Made by a program: the position numbers and the translations under genes. 24,161 bases of DNA from JAGPKI01 sp052034135. GTDB taxonomy: Bacteria; Caldisericota; Caldisericia; UBA6126; JAGPKI01. The notes below the pieces were generated by a model. It was not told the DNA's origin and ran no database searches. It was given only the letters and a program-made list of their open reading frames with translations. Below, piece after piece: positions 1 to 7,475 of this stretch (positions are counted from its first letter, which is position 1; each line of letters starts with the position of its first letter). The stretch spans positions 1 to 24,161 of the forward strand of contig JBPOJC010000004.1 of the NCBI GenBank assembly GCA_052034135.1. Reading direction: 5' to 3'.

Positions 1-225
1 TTTGCTTCTTCTTGTATTTAACATATCACCTTTTGATTACAAAAAAGACAAACTATACTGTAGTATATAACAAAAAATAATTAACTGATTATATCAGGGG
101 AAACATTGGTTAGTTTGGGAAGTTGGGTTTAAATATTTTCTATTTTTGTATTGTGACGGTCATGATTGTTTTTTATTACATTCTTGTCTGTTTTCTTATT
201 CATGCCTGTACAAGGAAGTAAAAAA

Positions 226-1107
226 GAGGAGGGTCTTCGTCGCTAAAAAAGACGCTCTCTCTACTTTTTCGTCTTTCTGAGCATAAGCGAAGAATCTTCT
301 TATTTAATCTTTTTATTCTTACAGGGTAGACCAATGTGTCTACTCCTTTTGTCATACCCGAACTCATTTATCGGGGATCCAGACCAATTTTTGTTTTAAT
401 AGGTATTATAAAAAAAGGAGTTCCTTACGAAGCAAAATACATATACGCTCCCTAAGGAAGACGGAGTGGGGGGGGTGTCCTTCTTCGCCATGAAATAGGC
501 TTCCTCAGCGGCAGTTGGAACCCATTCGTCGTTAAGATTAGTGCTCCTCAGGGTGACACATCTCACCGTCATTCCGAAGTGCGGTATTATCGCACACAAG
601 TCCTTAAGGAATCTCCTCATTTGTCCTTGTCATCCTCGAATGTCTACAAACTGTCATCCCCGAATGTATTTATCGGGAATCCAGACCTTATTTCTAAACA
701 TACTTCTAAACTCTCTGGATTCCCGCTTTCGCGGGAATGACCAAGAAATTCATGGGATGTTGAAAAGAAGATCCTTGGATCGTTTGGAAGATACTCCCTC
801 AGGAGGACTGGGGTGGGAGTGACTGAATTAGCAATTTTGCCCCACTATATATTATGGAGGGTTTATTTTTAAACATTTTGCATGAGGTATAAACATGGAA
901 CTACCCTTAGTATTCTGGATTTCCATTTTCATGGGATGACATAGCAAAACCCTGGATTCCCGCTTTCGCGGGAATGACGAAGAAAGTTACGGTAATGACA
1001 AAAAAAATCAAGAGAATGACACAGATGAGGGGATCCTTCGGTCGCAAAATACGCTCCCTCAGGATGACATTAGGAGATATGCCGTTCTGAGCATCAGAGA
1101 AGAATAA
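226..1107. repeat. Dispersed-repeat cluster 1, mosaic of short hairpin modules
   Basis: No believable gene lies here; open frames in this stretch are read through repeats. At least five module types recur here and in the clusters near 16400-17200 and 23300-23785. Type T (ATTCT...AGAAT hairpin) is at 271-297 and, decayed, at 1084-1106. Type C (ATTCC...GGAAT with an inner GTGC/GCAC stem) is at 568-620. Type Z (TCATCCCCGAA...ATCCAGACC) is at 351-386 and 653-686. Type H (ATTCCCGC-TTTC-GCGGGAAT hairpin) is at 717-742, 953-978 and, degenerate, 915-940. Type B (CCTTCG...CTCAGGATGAC) is at about 226-260, 415-465, 766-812 and 1026-1068. The 226-345 stretch is a long match to 16616-16750, and 811-870 matches 23720-23785. 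Bases 1-225 show nothing identifiable apart from a partial match near 181-192 to the palindrome described at 23422. Confidence 0.85.
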
Positions 1108-1117
1108 CTTTATCATG

Positions 1118-1173
1118 TTGCCTCATTTAATTTTGCTTTTTGAAATTATTATCGTTGCTTCATCAAAAAATCT
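1118..1173 (+). repeat. Left terminal inverted repeat of the decayed IS
   Basis: This stretch begins TTGCCTCATTTAATTTTG and ends near AAAAAATCT. It aligns with small gaps to the reverse complement of 2188-2245 over about 55 bases. The transposase remnant's stop codon (complement of 1172-1174) touches its inner edge. Confidence 0.65.
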
Positions 1174-2135
1174 AAACATGAGTTTCTAACGCTTCCATTT
1201 TATCAGATTCTTCAGAGATTGAAATATTTTTATAACCTACAAATTGCCTCACAATTGAGTAGTTCTTCTGCTCAACATAGCAGTTATCATTCTTCTTGTA
1301 TTTTCTTCCCCTGGTGAATGTTATCTTATTTTCACTGCAATATCTGAATAGTTCATCATTAATGAATTCTCCCCCATTATCGGAATCTATTCCTAATATT
1401 GGAAATGGAAACCTCGAAAACAATTGAATTAAGTGCATTAAATACATTAATCTGTGCTTTATTCTTTGCTGCTTTAAGTCTTAAGTCCAGCCTGTATATA
1501 CATCAGTTACATCAAGAGGCTAAAGCATAATCTCCTCTTGCATAACTACAATCATGTGCTACGAGATCTATTTCAACAAAACCTGGTTTATTCTCATTCC
1601 AATCTGTAAATGTTCTAATAGGTATTTGACTCTTTAAAAGCATTCCTGGAATAGTTAAGAGATTTCCTTCTTCTATTCCATCTTCTTTTTTCAGGTTTAA
1701 GTAATCTATCAATTGTAGAAGCACTTATTTTTAATAGTTTCATTCTTACATCTTCTTTTAATTCAATTTCTTTGTAACTCAGGAAGGAAATGGAATAATT
1801 TCTTTCATAAATGGAGCAAGTCTCTTACCACATATACAATTTTCTATTACCCAAATCTTCTTTAATGCTTTAAATACATCTATATCGTAATATTTTTCTC
1901 TTCTTCTCTTCATCTTTTTTGTAATATCAGCTTCATAAACAATATCAGGGTTTTTAGTTGACCTTACCCTCTTTTTCTTATGAGAACTAAGAAGATAAGA
2001 AGCATAAGTTCTATGATAGTTTGTTAAAGAAATAAATTCATCCAATATTTTTCCTTTCTCTTTCTTAGTTGCTTTCCTATACCTTTCTGCCATAATTTTT
2101 GTTATCTTTTTTCTTTCATTCATATTTAATTTCAC
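1172..2135 (-). pseudogene. Transposase/integrase-core pseudogene, several frameshifts and truncated C-terminus
   Basis: This is a DDE (rve-fold) transposase that would have mobilised the surrounding IS. The start is a GTG at 2133-2135 with a clear AGGAGG site 8 bases upstream. Frame 1 (1779-2135) holds the N-terminal 118 residues, with a basic helical region resembling DNA-binding segments (SLTNYHRTYASYLL). Residues encoded near 1680-1775 (KLLKISASTIDRLL) lie in another frame. Frame 2 (1512-1724) carries the first catalytic Asp in KPGFVEIDLVAHD. The continuation DVTDVYTGW lies after a further frameshift. Frame 3 (1172-1447) carries the second Asp in GIDSDNGGEF and the Glu in NCYVEQKN. All three catalytic acidic residues are thus recognisable but spread over different frames. 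The protein ends at ALETHV, short of the C-terminal region expected in the family, so the gene is not functional as it stands. Confidence 0.88.
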
Positions 2136-2187
2136 TTTTATACCTCCTGTAGTCTGACCTACAGAAGGATATTATATATTTCATCAA

Positions 2188-2245
2188 GATTTTTAATTTG
2201 AGGCAATGATTGCTTTTCAAAAAGATTTTAAGTGAAGCAATTCGG
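2188..2245 (-). repeat. Right (transposase-proximal) terminal inverted repeat of the IS
   Basis: On the minus strand this starts CCGAATTGCTTCACTTAAAA and contains an internal inverted repeat (ATTGCTT...AAGCAAT). The same sequence, plus the transposase ribosome binding site beyond it, recurs at 23062-23171, and a shorter copy lies at 16300-16360. It is therefore the best-preserved part of this IS family in the window. Confidence 0.7.
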
Positions 2246-2315
2246 AAAGTAGGAAAATTAAAAATAAAGAATATAATTTGAAATTGAAGTTAAGTTTTGG
2301 AGCTACCGATTAATT

Positions 2316-2570
2316 ATGAGTGAGATTTTGTCTCATTTGAAAGAAGCAAGACAATGGGCAACTAATGATGATGGAACAGTTTATATAAAAAGATACCTTG
2401 TAATGCCTAATCCCTTGGATGATTTAGTAACAGATAGAAAAAATAGAACAATAACTACTGATACAACTGAAAAAAAACGGAAAGCATGGCTCAGACCTTT
2501 GCGGAGAAGGCAACTGTGCCTCAGAAACCTCGACAAATTATTGCACCTTTACAAGTGCTTGATTGTTTAA
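2316..2570 (+). CDS. Small hypothetical ORF, possibly frameshifted at an A8 run
   Basis: This 84-codon ATG frame lies just outside the IS. I recognise no family. The first half (to about residue 52) reads like a normal acidic, mixed-composition protein. After the run of eight A at 2470-2477 the translation turns into Arg/Leu-rich sequence typical of an out-of-frame read. Stepping back one base at the A_AAA_AAA heptamer opens a 35-codon frame (from 2477) that looks far more protein-like (motifs such as QTFAEKATVPQKP) and ends at TGA 2582-2584, just before the next gene. The natural product may therefore be about 89 residues, made by -1 slippage, or the gene may be broken. No strong ribosome binding site is visible upstream, so even its status as a gene is uncertain. 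Confidence 0.4.
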   Translation: MSEILSHLKEARQWATNDDGTVYIKRYLVMPNPLDDLVTDRKNRTITTDTTEKKRKAWLRPLRRRQLCLRNLDKLLHLYKCLIV

Positions 2571-2605
2571 TAAATGAGAATTGAAAAGTGCAAAGAAAGA
2601 GAAAA

Positions 2606-3685
2606 ATGAAAAAGTTAAGAATAAAAAACAAAAAAATTATCAAATTGTTGGTGTTAATGCTTTCAGCAATAATGATATTACAAGCTTCTGGGTTAACATT
2701 TAGTGGCACTTTTGTTGAAGTTCCTGAAAGCAAATTTGAGGTTATTGCAGAATTACCTTCCTTTAAATCAATATTTCCTGATCATATAAGATGGAACTTC
2801 ATTCAACTCGAAGAAAAATCGGAAGGATTAGTTCTTGTAAGAGAAATAGAAGGTTTTAAGAACTCATGTTTTCTGCTTGAACTTTACGATATAAAGAAGA
2901 AAGAAATCATTAGAAATGTATTTCTTGGCACAAGTGAAGAGTTAAGAGAAGAACTCTCAAGTATCATAACAATATCTGATCTTGTAGTAGATAGTGAAAA
3001 TAAATTATATATTGGACTAAAGAATGAGATATTTGTTTTCTCTAATGAACTAAGGTTATTAAAGATTTTAACCATTCCTGACTTGAAATCTTACAATATT
3101 GACTTTCCAAATATATTATTTTCCAAAGAGAACAAGCTTTTTATATTATGGTTTGGTAAGGTTATATCTGTTGATAAAAATACAGGTGAAGTAGTAGACA
3201 ACATAAATATTAATAAAAGCGATTATTCAGAAATAACAAATTTAGGCACTCATGGAATCGCCGACTATAAAGAATCATCTATAGCAATTTATTATGCAGA
3301 CTATATACTTAGGAAAGAGAAAGAGTGGAAAAAAGTTCTTTTTACCTATAATGTTAACACCCAAACTGTTGAGAAAAAATTCATCTTCTCAGAGGAAGAC
3401 AATCTTTTTTCTAATGAAATTTACGCTTGCTTTCATATTGACTCCTGTTATCCATATATTACTATCTGGGTTGAAGATTCGGATTATAACACTTATGTTT
3501 TTATTTGTAATCCCGAAAGTGAATGGGTAAATCTGCTAAAGTTGGGTAGATTGTACACTCCTGATATAAATCGTGGGAGAATAAGAAAAGAGGAGAACAA
3601 ATATTTCTACTACTTGCAGACATACGACAATAGTAAAAAAAGAGATATTATTTTCCGCATAAATCTAACAGAATATCTAAAGTAA
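2606..3685 (+). CDS. Secreted or membrane-anchored protein, probable beta-propeller
   Basis: The product is 359 residues from the ATG at 2606. An in-frame GTG at 2588 would add six residues, but the ATG gives a cleaner basic N-terminus (MKKLRIKNKK). A hydrophobic segment of about 20 residues (LLVLMLSAIMILQASG) follows, typical of a signal peptide or N-terminal anchor. The remainder is rich in short beta-strand patterns with recurring units (LYIGLKNEIFVFSNEL, LFILWFGKVISVDKNTGEVV), which suggests a six- or seven-bladed propeller acting outside the membrane. I cannot assign a substrate or a named family. A PQQ-type propeller remnant lies just downstream (3736-4071), so this may be one survivor of a pair of related secreted genes. 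It stands alone, next to an IS. Confidence is high that it is a gene and low for the fold. Confidence 0.72.
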   Translation: MKKLRIKNKKIIKLLVLMLSAIMILQASGLTFSGTFVEVPESKFEVIAELPSFKSIFPDHIRWNFIQLEEKSEGLVLVREIEGFKNSCFLLELYDIKKKEIIRNVFLGTSEELREELSSIITISDLVVDSENKLYIGLKNEIFVFSNELRLLKILTIPDLKSYNIDFPNILFSKENKLFILWFGKVISVDKNTGEVVDNININKSDYSEITNLGTHGIADYKESSIAIYYADYILRKEKEWKKVLFTYNVNTQTVEKKFIFSEEDNLFSNEIYACFHIDSCYPYITIWVEDSDYNTYVFICNPESEWVNLLKLGRLYTPDINRGRIRKEENKYFYYLQTYDNSKKRDIIFRINLTEYLK

Positions 3686-3735
3686 TTAATTGCTTGGTAG
3701 GCCAGAAGGAAGAATTACCATTATAGTTATACTGT

Positions 3736-4071
3736 CTCAATGCAGTAAATGGTAATTTAATATGGAAATATAAAGTGAGTTCGTTGTTCTCTTCTCCTGT
3801 TTTTAAAGATAATAAATATATATTGGTTCATTATCAAAAAGATGTTTATACTGCCTTAAAGAGAGATAATACTCGAAATTGAGGAAATAGAATCAATTTT
3901 GCCACATAAACAACTTTTTAAGTTTAATTCTAAAAATTCAAATAAGACAATAGAAATGGAAACTTTGAAAACTGAAATTTTTCCATATTTAATTAAAGAG
4001 GCAGATTCGAAAATAGATCCAAACCTTGAAAAAGATTACAGTGGGAAGATTTCATTTTACTTTGGTAACTA
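3736..4071 (+). pseudogene. PQQ-like beta-propeller remnant, frameshifted
   Basis: The frame from 3736 reads LNAVNGNLIWKYKVSS, then FSSPVFKDNKYILVHYQ. This is the pattern of a PQQ/WD-like propeller blade (DxxxGxxxWxxxxxx..SSPVxxDxxxY). It runs into TGA at 3880-3882. A second frame, open from just after TAA at 3857 to the stop at 4069-4071, carries a coherent stretch (ILEIEEIESILPHKQ... KISFYFGN). The two overlap around 3860-3880, as expected after a one-base indel. No start codon or ribosome binding site precedes the first part, so both a 5' deletion and a frameshift are likely. Outside these frames, 3686-3735 and 4072-4202 hold nothing I can identify. Confidence 0.5.
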
Positions 4072-4202
4072 AATAATATGAATTATGTATATTATGAACA
4101 GAAGATAAAAAGAGCTAAATGCTCTAATTCAATAGCGAGTTATGACTTTCTTGATTATAAAAACTTTTTGGTAAATAAAAGAAAATTTAAAAATAAGATT
4201 AA

Positions 4203-4787
4203 TTAAAATTTTAATAATGTTCCAACACCCAAAAGCATTACACCTGTTAAAACCATAAATAGGGAGGAAGTAGCTTTAAATCTTACTTTATCGCTATTTT
4301 GTATTTCTTTTAATATGGAATCTATTATCTTTCTTGCTTGTTCGGCATCTTTTTTCCTGTATTTATAGTTTAGCATAACATCTCCAAAGAATGAATTTGA
4401 TCTGTATGAAATATCTATTTCAGGATCTTCAATATATATTTTTGTTCCATAATTCCATTTTTTAAATGGTAAAGAATCTACAGTTTTATTAAGTACATCT
4501 TCAAAATCACAAACATTAATTCCTGAAATCGAGTATTTGTATGGACTTAATATTCGCTGAATCGTTATTGGTATAAAAATAATCCAAATAGAAACACTAC
4601 TGATATGAGGATTCAATAAATCACCAATGATTAAAAACACTAAAATGGAAAAACAAAATAAGTCATCAAAAATTGCACTATAAATTAATGGTTTTCTCCT
4701 GATTAACATAAATATTCCATATAAGATTAATACTAACGACAAAAAAATTAATATATTTTGAAATCTAAACAAAAATTTTATCTCCAC
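4203..4787 (-). CDS. Hypothetical membrane protein
   Basis: The product is 194 residues from a GTG start at 4785-4787. Hydrophobic stretches at about residues 10-28, 35-54 and 62-77 form an N-terminal membrane domain. A soluble middle region follows (about 80-165, with YGTKIYIEDPEIDISYRS and a Lys/Arg-rich helix), then a last hydrophobic segment at 175-192 reaching the C-terminus. The shape (membrane helices, small cytoplasmic domain, terminal helix) recalls bacterial PH-like membrane proteins, but I recognise no motif that fixes a family. The ribosome binding site is poor, which leaves the start open. It is transcribed opposite to its neighbours and isolated between a pseudogene and the 6S RNA. 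Confidence 0.6.
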   Translation of the reverse strand: MEIKFLFRFQNILIFLSLVLILYGIFMLIRRKPLIYSAIFDDLFCFSILVFLIIGDLLNPHISSVSIWIIFIPITIQRILSPYKYSISGINVCDFEDVLNKTVDSLPFKKWNYGTKIYIEDPEIDISYRSNSFFGDVMLNYKYRKKDAEQARKIIDSILKEIQNSDKVRFKATSSLFMVLTGVMLLGVGTLLKF

Positions 4788-4935
4788 GAAGAATATCTTA
4801 ATATATTAGTTTTGCTAATGCAATTAATTAGTAAATTAGCAATAAATTGTATATCATCCAACTCTGAAACATTAAAAACCTATTAAATTAATAAACTTAA
4901 ATCTAAATTTTTAGTGAACTAAAGCCTTTAAAAAT

Positions 4936-4963
4936 TTGTATTTATTATTAGAATGCTTATAAT
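4936..4963 (+). promoter_or_regulatory. Housekeeping-sigma promoter of the 6S RNA
   Basis: A -35 TTGTAT (4936-4941) and a perfect -10 TATAAT (4958-4963) are separated by 16 bases. This places the transcription start about 7-10 bases downstream, at the beginning of the RNA helix that starts at 4973. Confidence 0.75.
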
Positions 4964-4971
4964 ATTGCTAT

Positions 4972-5138
4972 ACCCTGCGATGGTGGTGAGCAATAAAGTA
5001 GGTTTGAACCAACACTGAAAAAACGAGAACAAATTTTAGTGCGGAGTGGCTCTTTTAACGAAGAACCCGAAGCATTAATGGAGTTCTCACCTGTTTGATA
5101 CAGGTTCAGAAAATCTACTGGCCACGCTATTGTGGGGT
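4972..5138 (+). ncRNA. ssrS: 6S RNA
   Basis: 6S RNA mimics an open promoter and binds the housekeeping RNA polymerase holoenzyme, repressing transcription in slow growth. The 5' segment CCCTGCGATGGTG (from 4973) pairs with the 3' segment ending TATTGTGGGG (to 5137) through 13 consecutive pairs including G-U. This gives the long closing stem of the family. Conserved-looking elements follow in the right order: a GTTTGAACC segment near 5001 and a 3' TTCTCACCTGTTTGATACAGGTTC hairpin region (5083-5106), which resembles the 3' arm of well-known 6S RNAs. The length of about 165 nt is usual for the family. A good promoter sits immediately upstream. The RNA ends about 20 bases before the RseC-like gene with no terminator between them. 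Confidence 0.82.
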
Positions 5139-5158
5139 TTAATATTTATGAGGATAAA

Positions 5159-5551
5159 ATGGTCAAAAAGGCTATAATACGAAAAATAATTGAAGACAAA
5201 GCTTTAGTTGAAATAATCGAAGATGCAGAACATTGCGATTTTAACTGTGAAGGTTGTGAACAAAAAAATAAATTATTATTAGCAGATGCCACTATTCCAG
5301 TTAAAGAAAATGATGTTGTAGAGATTTTTGTAGAAAACTACAAATTTTTTATAAGTACATTTGTAACTTTTATTTTGCCACTAATTTTATTTATTTTAGG
5401 GCTATTCTTGGGTAGAGGAAATGAAATAAAAAGTTTATTGTTTGGTGGTATATTTGTTGCATTTGCTTTAATTTTTGCTTATATATTTGATAAACACTTT
5501 AAAGCTAAAGTTACTATAGAGAGAGTTCTTTTTGAAGGTGGTAATTTATGA
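5159..5551 (+). CDS. RseC/MucC-family protein (SoxR-reducing system)
   Basis: The product is 130 residues from the ATG at 5159, which has GAGG 6 bases upstream. A longer GTG frame from 5132 would start inside the 6S RNA and is rejected. The N-terminal domain has the family's cysteine cluster (C26, C30, C33 in CDFNCEGC), followed by a valine-rich strand region (ATIPVKENDVVEIFV) and two membrane helices at about 62-82 and 87-106. It closes with a short charged tail. RseC-like proteins are inner-membrane partners of Rnf-type or sigma-factor-regulating systems and are linked to reduction of the iron-sulfur regulator SoxR. No rnf or soxR gene is in the window, so the actual partner is unknown. It overlaps the next gene by four bases and is probably the first gene of the operon. 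Confidence 0.82.
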   Translation: MVKKAIIRKIIEDKALVEIIEDAEHCDFNCEGCEQKNKLLLADATIPVKENDVVEIFVENYKFFISTFVTFILPLILFILGLFLGRGNEIKSLLFGGIFVAFALIFAYIFDKHFKAKVTIERVLFEGGNL

Positions 5552-5766
5552 GTAAAAATTTTTTAAGTGGGTTTGTAGCAGGAACTGCTGTAGGATTTCT
5601 TATAGGTTTGTTAACTGCGCCTGAAGAAGGTATTATCTTTAGAAATCGTATTTATAGCTCAATTGAAGAAGAAGTAGATAAAATATCAAAATCAGCAAAT
5701 AGAATGGTTAACTTATTTAGGAAAAAGGAAGATCAAACCTTAACTTTAGAAGAAGAGTTACACTAA
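5548..5766 (+). CDS. YtxH-like small membrane protein
   Basis: The product is 72 residues. Its ATG overlaps the preceding stop (ATGA), with GAAGGTGG upstream, so translation is coupled. A glycine-rich membrane segment at the N-terminus (GFVAGTAVGFLIGLLTAPEEG) matches the YtxH/gas-vesicle-like family pattern, in which one short helix is followed by a TAP[EK]xG turn. An amphipathic charged helix follows to the end. Family members are small stress-associated or envelope proteins of unclear function. The position between an RseC-like protein and a secreted surface protein suggests an envelope role, but this is inference. Confidence 0.75.
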   Translation: MSKNFLSGFVAGTAVGFLIGLLTAPEEGIIFRNRIYSSIEEEVDKISKSANRMVNLFRKKEDQTLTLEEELH

Positions 5767-5797
5767 AGCATTAAAATTCATCTTTTGGAGAGGTATA

Positions 5798-7474
5798 ATG
5801 AAAAAAGCCACTGTATCGGTTGCTTTAGTATTTGCAATTTTGCTTGCTATTTCCAATGTAGCAATTGGAAATAGCACTCTTCTATTTTTTGAATCTGATT
5901 CTAATAAATACGAAGTAGATACTACCTTTAAATTATCGATTAAAGTTAGCGATGTTACAGATCTGTTTGGTTATTCTATAAATGTTGATTATGATGAAGC
6001 CAAGCTTGCACCTTTTGAAATAACTGAAGGAGATTTTCTAAAAAGTGCTGAAAAAGAAACAGTATTTAAAAATACTATAGATTCCGCAAAAGGAGAAATT
6101 CTTGTTGCTTCAGCTCTTCTTGGAAAAGGCAACGGCGTAAGTGGGAATGGAGTCCTCTTTACAATTAGTTTTAAAGGAAAATTCTCTGGAAAATGCTATT
6201 TTAAATTTTTAAACTCCTACTTAAAGAATTCATCGCTTTCTGATATTCCGTTTGAAATAAATGATTATTCAATTGAAATTTATAAAATCGATGAGGGACC
6301 TATACTATCAGTTGATACAACTATTCTTGACTTTGGTAAAGTAAATTTTGGAGATACTCCTTCATTAAAATTTAATATAATAAATAGTGGCAAAGGTGAA
6401 CTTCAAGGTGAAATAAGTTCTTTAAATCCATGGATAAAAGTAAATCCTCAAAGATTTTATGGAGACACTGAAGTTACGGTTACGATAGTCTCAACTCTCG
6501 TCGCTCCAAACTCGAGCTATGATGGAGAGGTAAAGGTAAGGAGCAATGTTGGCGAAGTAAGTGTATTAGTTAAAGTTTATATTGTCCAAGAGATATCTAA
6601 AGAACCACCACCATTAAAAATACTCACTCCAGAAAATAATCTTTTAACGAGAGAGAGTAGGGTATTCATTCTCTGCGAAACCAAACCAGGCTGCTTTGCT
6701 TCAATAAATGGACAGAAAGTTCCTGTTGATCTTGAAGATGGCATTTTCTGGTATAATGCAAATCTTGAAGAGGGAACAAACACGTTTGAAATTTCAGTAT
6801 GGGATGCATACGAAAACAAAAGAAGTGAAGTTTTAACAGTAATAAGAGACACGACTCCTCCCCAAATTCAGGTTGATAATATTCCTCTACTTATAAGCAC
6901 TGAAGAAATAACTGTTTCAGGTAAAACTGATCCAGACGCAATTCTTGCTTTTAATGATTCACCTGTAGAGTTAAACGCCGATGGCACATTTACTGTAAAG
7001 TATAAGGTGCAAGGCGAAGTTAATCAGCTTATTTTTACCGCAAGAGACTCTCTTGGCAATAAGAAGACTGTTGTCAGAGTCTTCTTTTATAGTCCACCGT
7101 TAAAAAATAAAATTGTTTTAACTGTTGGAAGCAAAATTGCATCATTTAATGGCATAAACTTTACTCTTGATACTCCACCAGTAGTTCATAACGGAAGAGT
7201 AATGGTTCCACTGCGTGCTATTGCAGATATATTTGGCGCAGAAGTTAATTGGATATCTGATGAAAAAAAAGTAATTATAACCCTTAGACTTGAAAAAATA
7301 GTTTTAACCGTTGGAGTAAATAGTGCCAATTTTAATGGTAAAGATATGTTTCTTGATTCACCACCTATTATTCAAAATGAAAGAGTTATGGTTCCAGTTA
7401 GATTTATCTCTGAAGCATTTAAAGCTCAAGTTGATTGGGACGCTATAACAAAAACAGTAATAATTAAATTTTAG
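5798..7474 (+). CDS. Secreted multidomain surface protein: cohesin-like, Ig-like and copper-amine-oxidase-N repeats
   Basis: The product is 558 residues, with GGAGAGG seven to eight bases before the ATG and a signal peptide (residues 1-25, ending near AIGNS). Residues about 27-160 match a cohesin domain, with the typical LFGYSINVDYDEAKL and ...GNGVLFTISFKGK strands. Residues 167-263 form a BACON/ASPM-like Ig domain (LDFGKVNFGD...). Residues 272-350 and 355-432 are two glucodextranase-B/Ig-like modules (DTTPP linker; VSGKTDPDA). Residues 438-558 hold two copper-amine-oxidase N-terminal-type repeats, each with the VMVPLRAI/VMVPVRFI signature and a VNW/VDW end. Such repeats usually anchor proteins to the cell surface and are not enzymes. 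No catalytic domain is visible, so a scaffold or adhesion role is likely. The gene starts 31 bases after the ytxH stop and ends one base before the YitT start. Confidence 0.85.
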   Translation: MKKATVSVALVFAILLAISNVAIGNSTLLFFESDSNKYEVDTTFKLSIKVSDVTDLFGYSINVDYDEAKLAPFEITEGDFLKSAEKETVFKNTIDSAKGEILVASALLGKGNGVSGNGVLFTISFKGKFSGKCYFKFLNSYLKNSSLSDIPFEINDYSIEIYKIDEGPILSVDTTILDFGKVNFGDTPSLKFNIINSGKGELQGEISSLNPWIKVNPQRFYGDTEVTVTIVSTLVAPNSSYDGEVKVRSNVGEVSVLVKVYIVQEISKEPPPLKILTPENNLLTRESRVFILCETKPGCFASINGQKVPVDLEDGIFWYNANLEEGTNTFEISVWDAYENKRSEVLTVIRDTTPPQIQVDNIPLLISTEEITVSGKTDPDAILAFNDSPVELNADGTFTVKYKVQGEVNQLIFTARDSLGNKKTVVRVFFYSPPLKNKIVLTVGSKIASFNGINFTLDTPPVVHNGRVMVPLRAIADIFGAEVNWISDEKKVIITLRLEKIVLTVGVNSANFNGKDMFLDSPPIIQNERVMVPVRFISEAFKAQVDWDAITKTVIIKF

Positions 7475-7475
7475 A

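Larger units (their letters stand above)
1117..2245 (-). mobile_element. Decayed insertion sequence with a DDE-type transposase remnant
   Basis: A roughly 1.13-kb element is bounded by imperfect terminal inverted repeats at about 1118-1173 and 2188-2245. Read inwards from each end, both carry a TTGCYTCA start, a TTAA..T..CTTTTTGAAA core and an AAAAATCT end. Between them is a transposase gene broken by frameshifts. A second copy of the transposase-proximal end (2141-2245) occurs inverted at 23062-23171, and a partial one at 16300-16360, which confirms that this end is a mobile repeat. The transposase reading frame stops immediately inside the left repeat, so the 3' part of the gene has been deleted. 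Exact termini and any target duplication are uncertain. The ISfinder family was not determined; the catalytic core is of the retroviral-integrase (rve) type. Confidence 0.8.

Noticed and set aside
541..822. 93-codon plus-strand frame
   Set aside because: It runs through types C, Z, H and B hairpin modules; the same translation recurs in the other clusters because the DNA repeats.
5132..5158. GTG start for the RseC-like gene
   Set aside because: It lies inside the 6S closing helix; ATG 5159 has a GAGG site and gives the normal family N-terminus.
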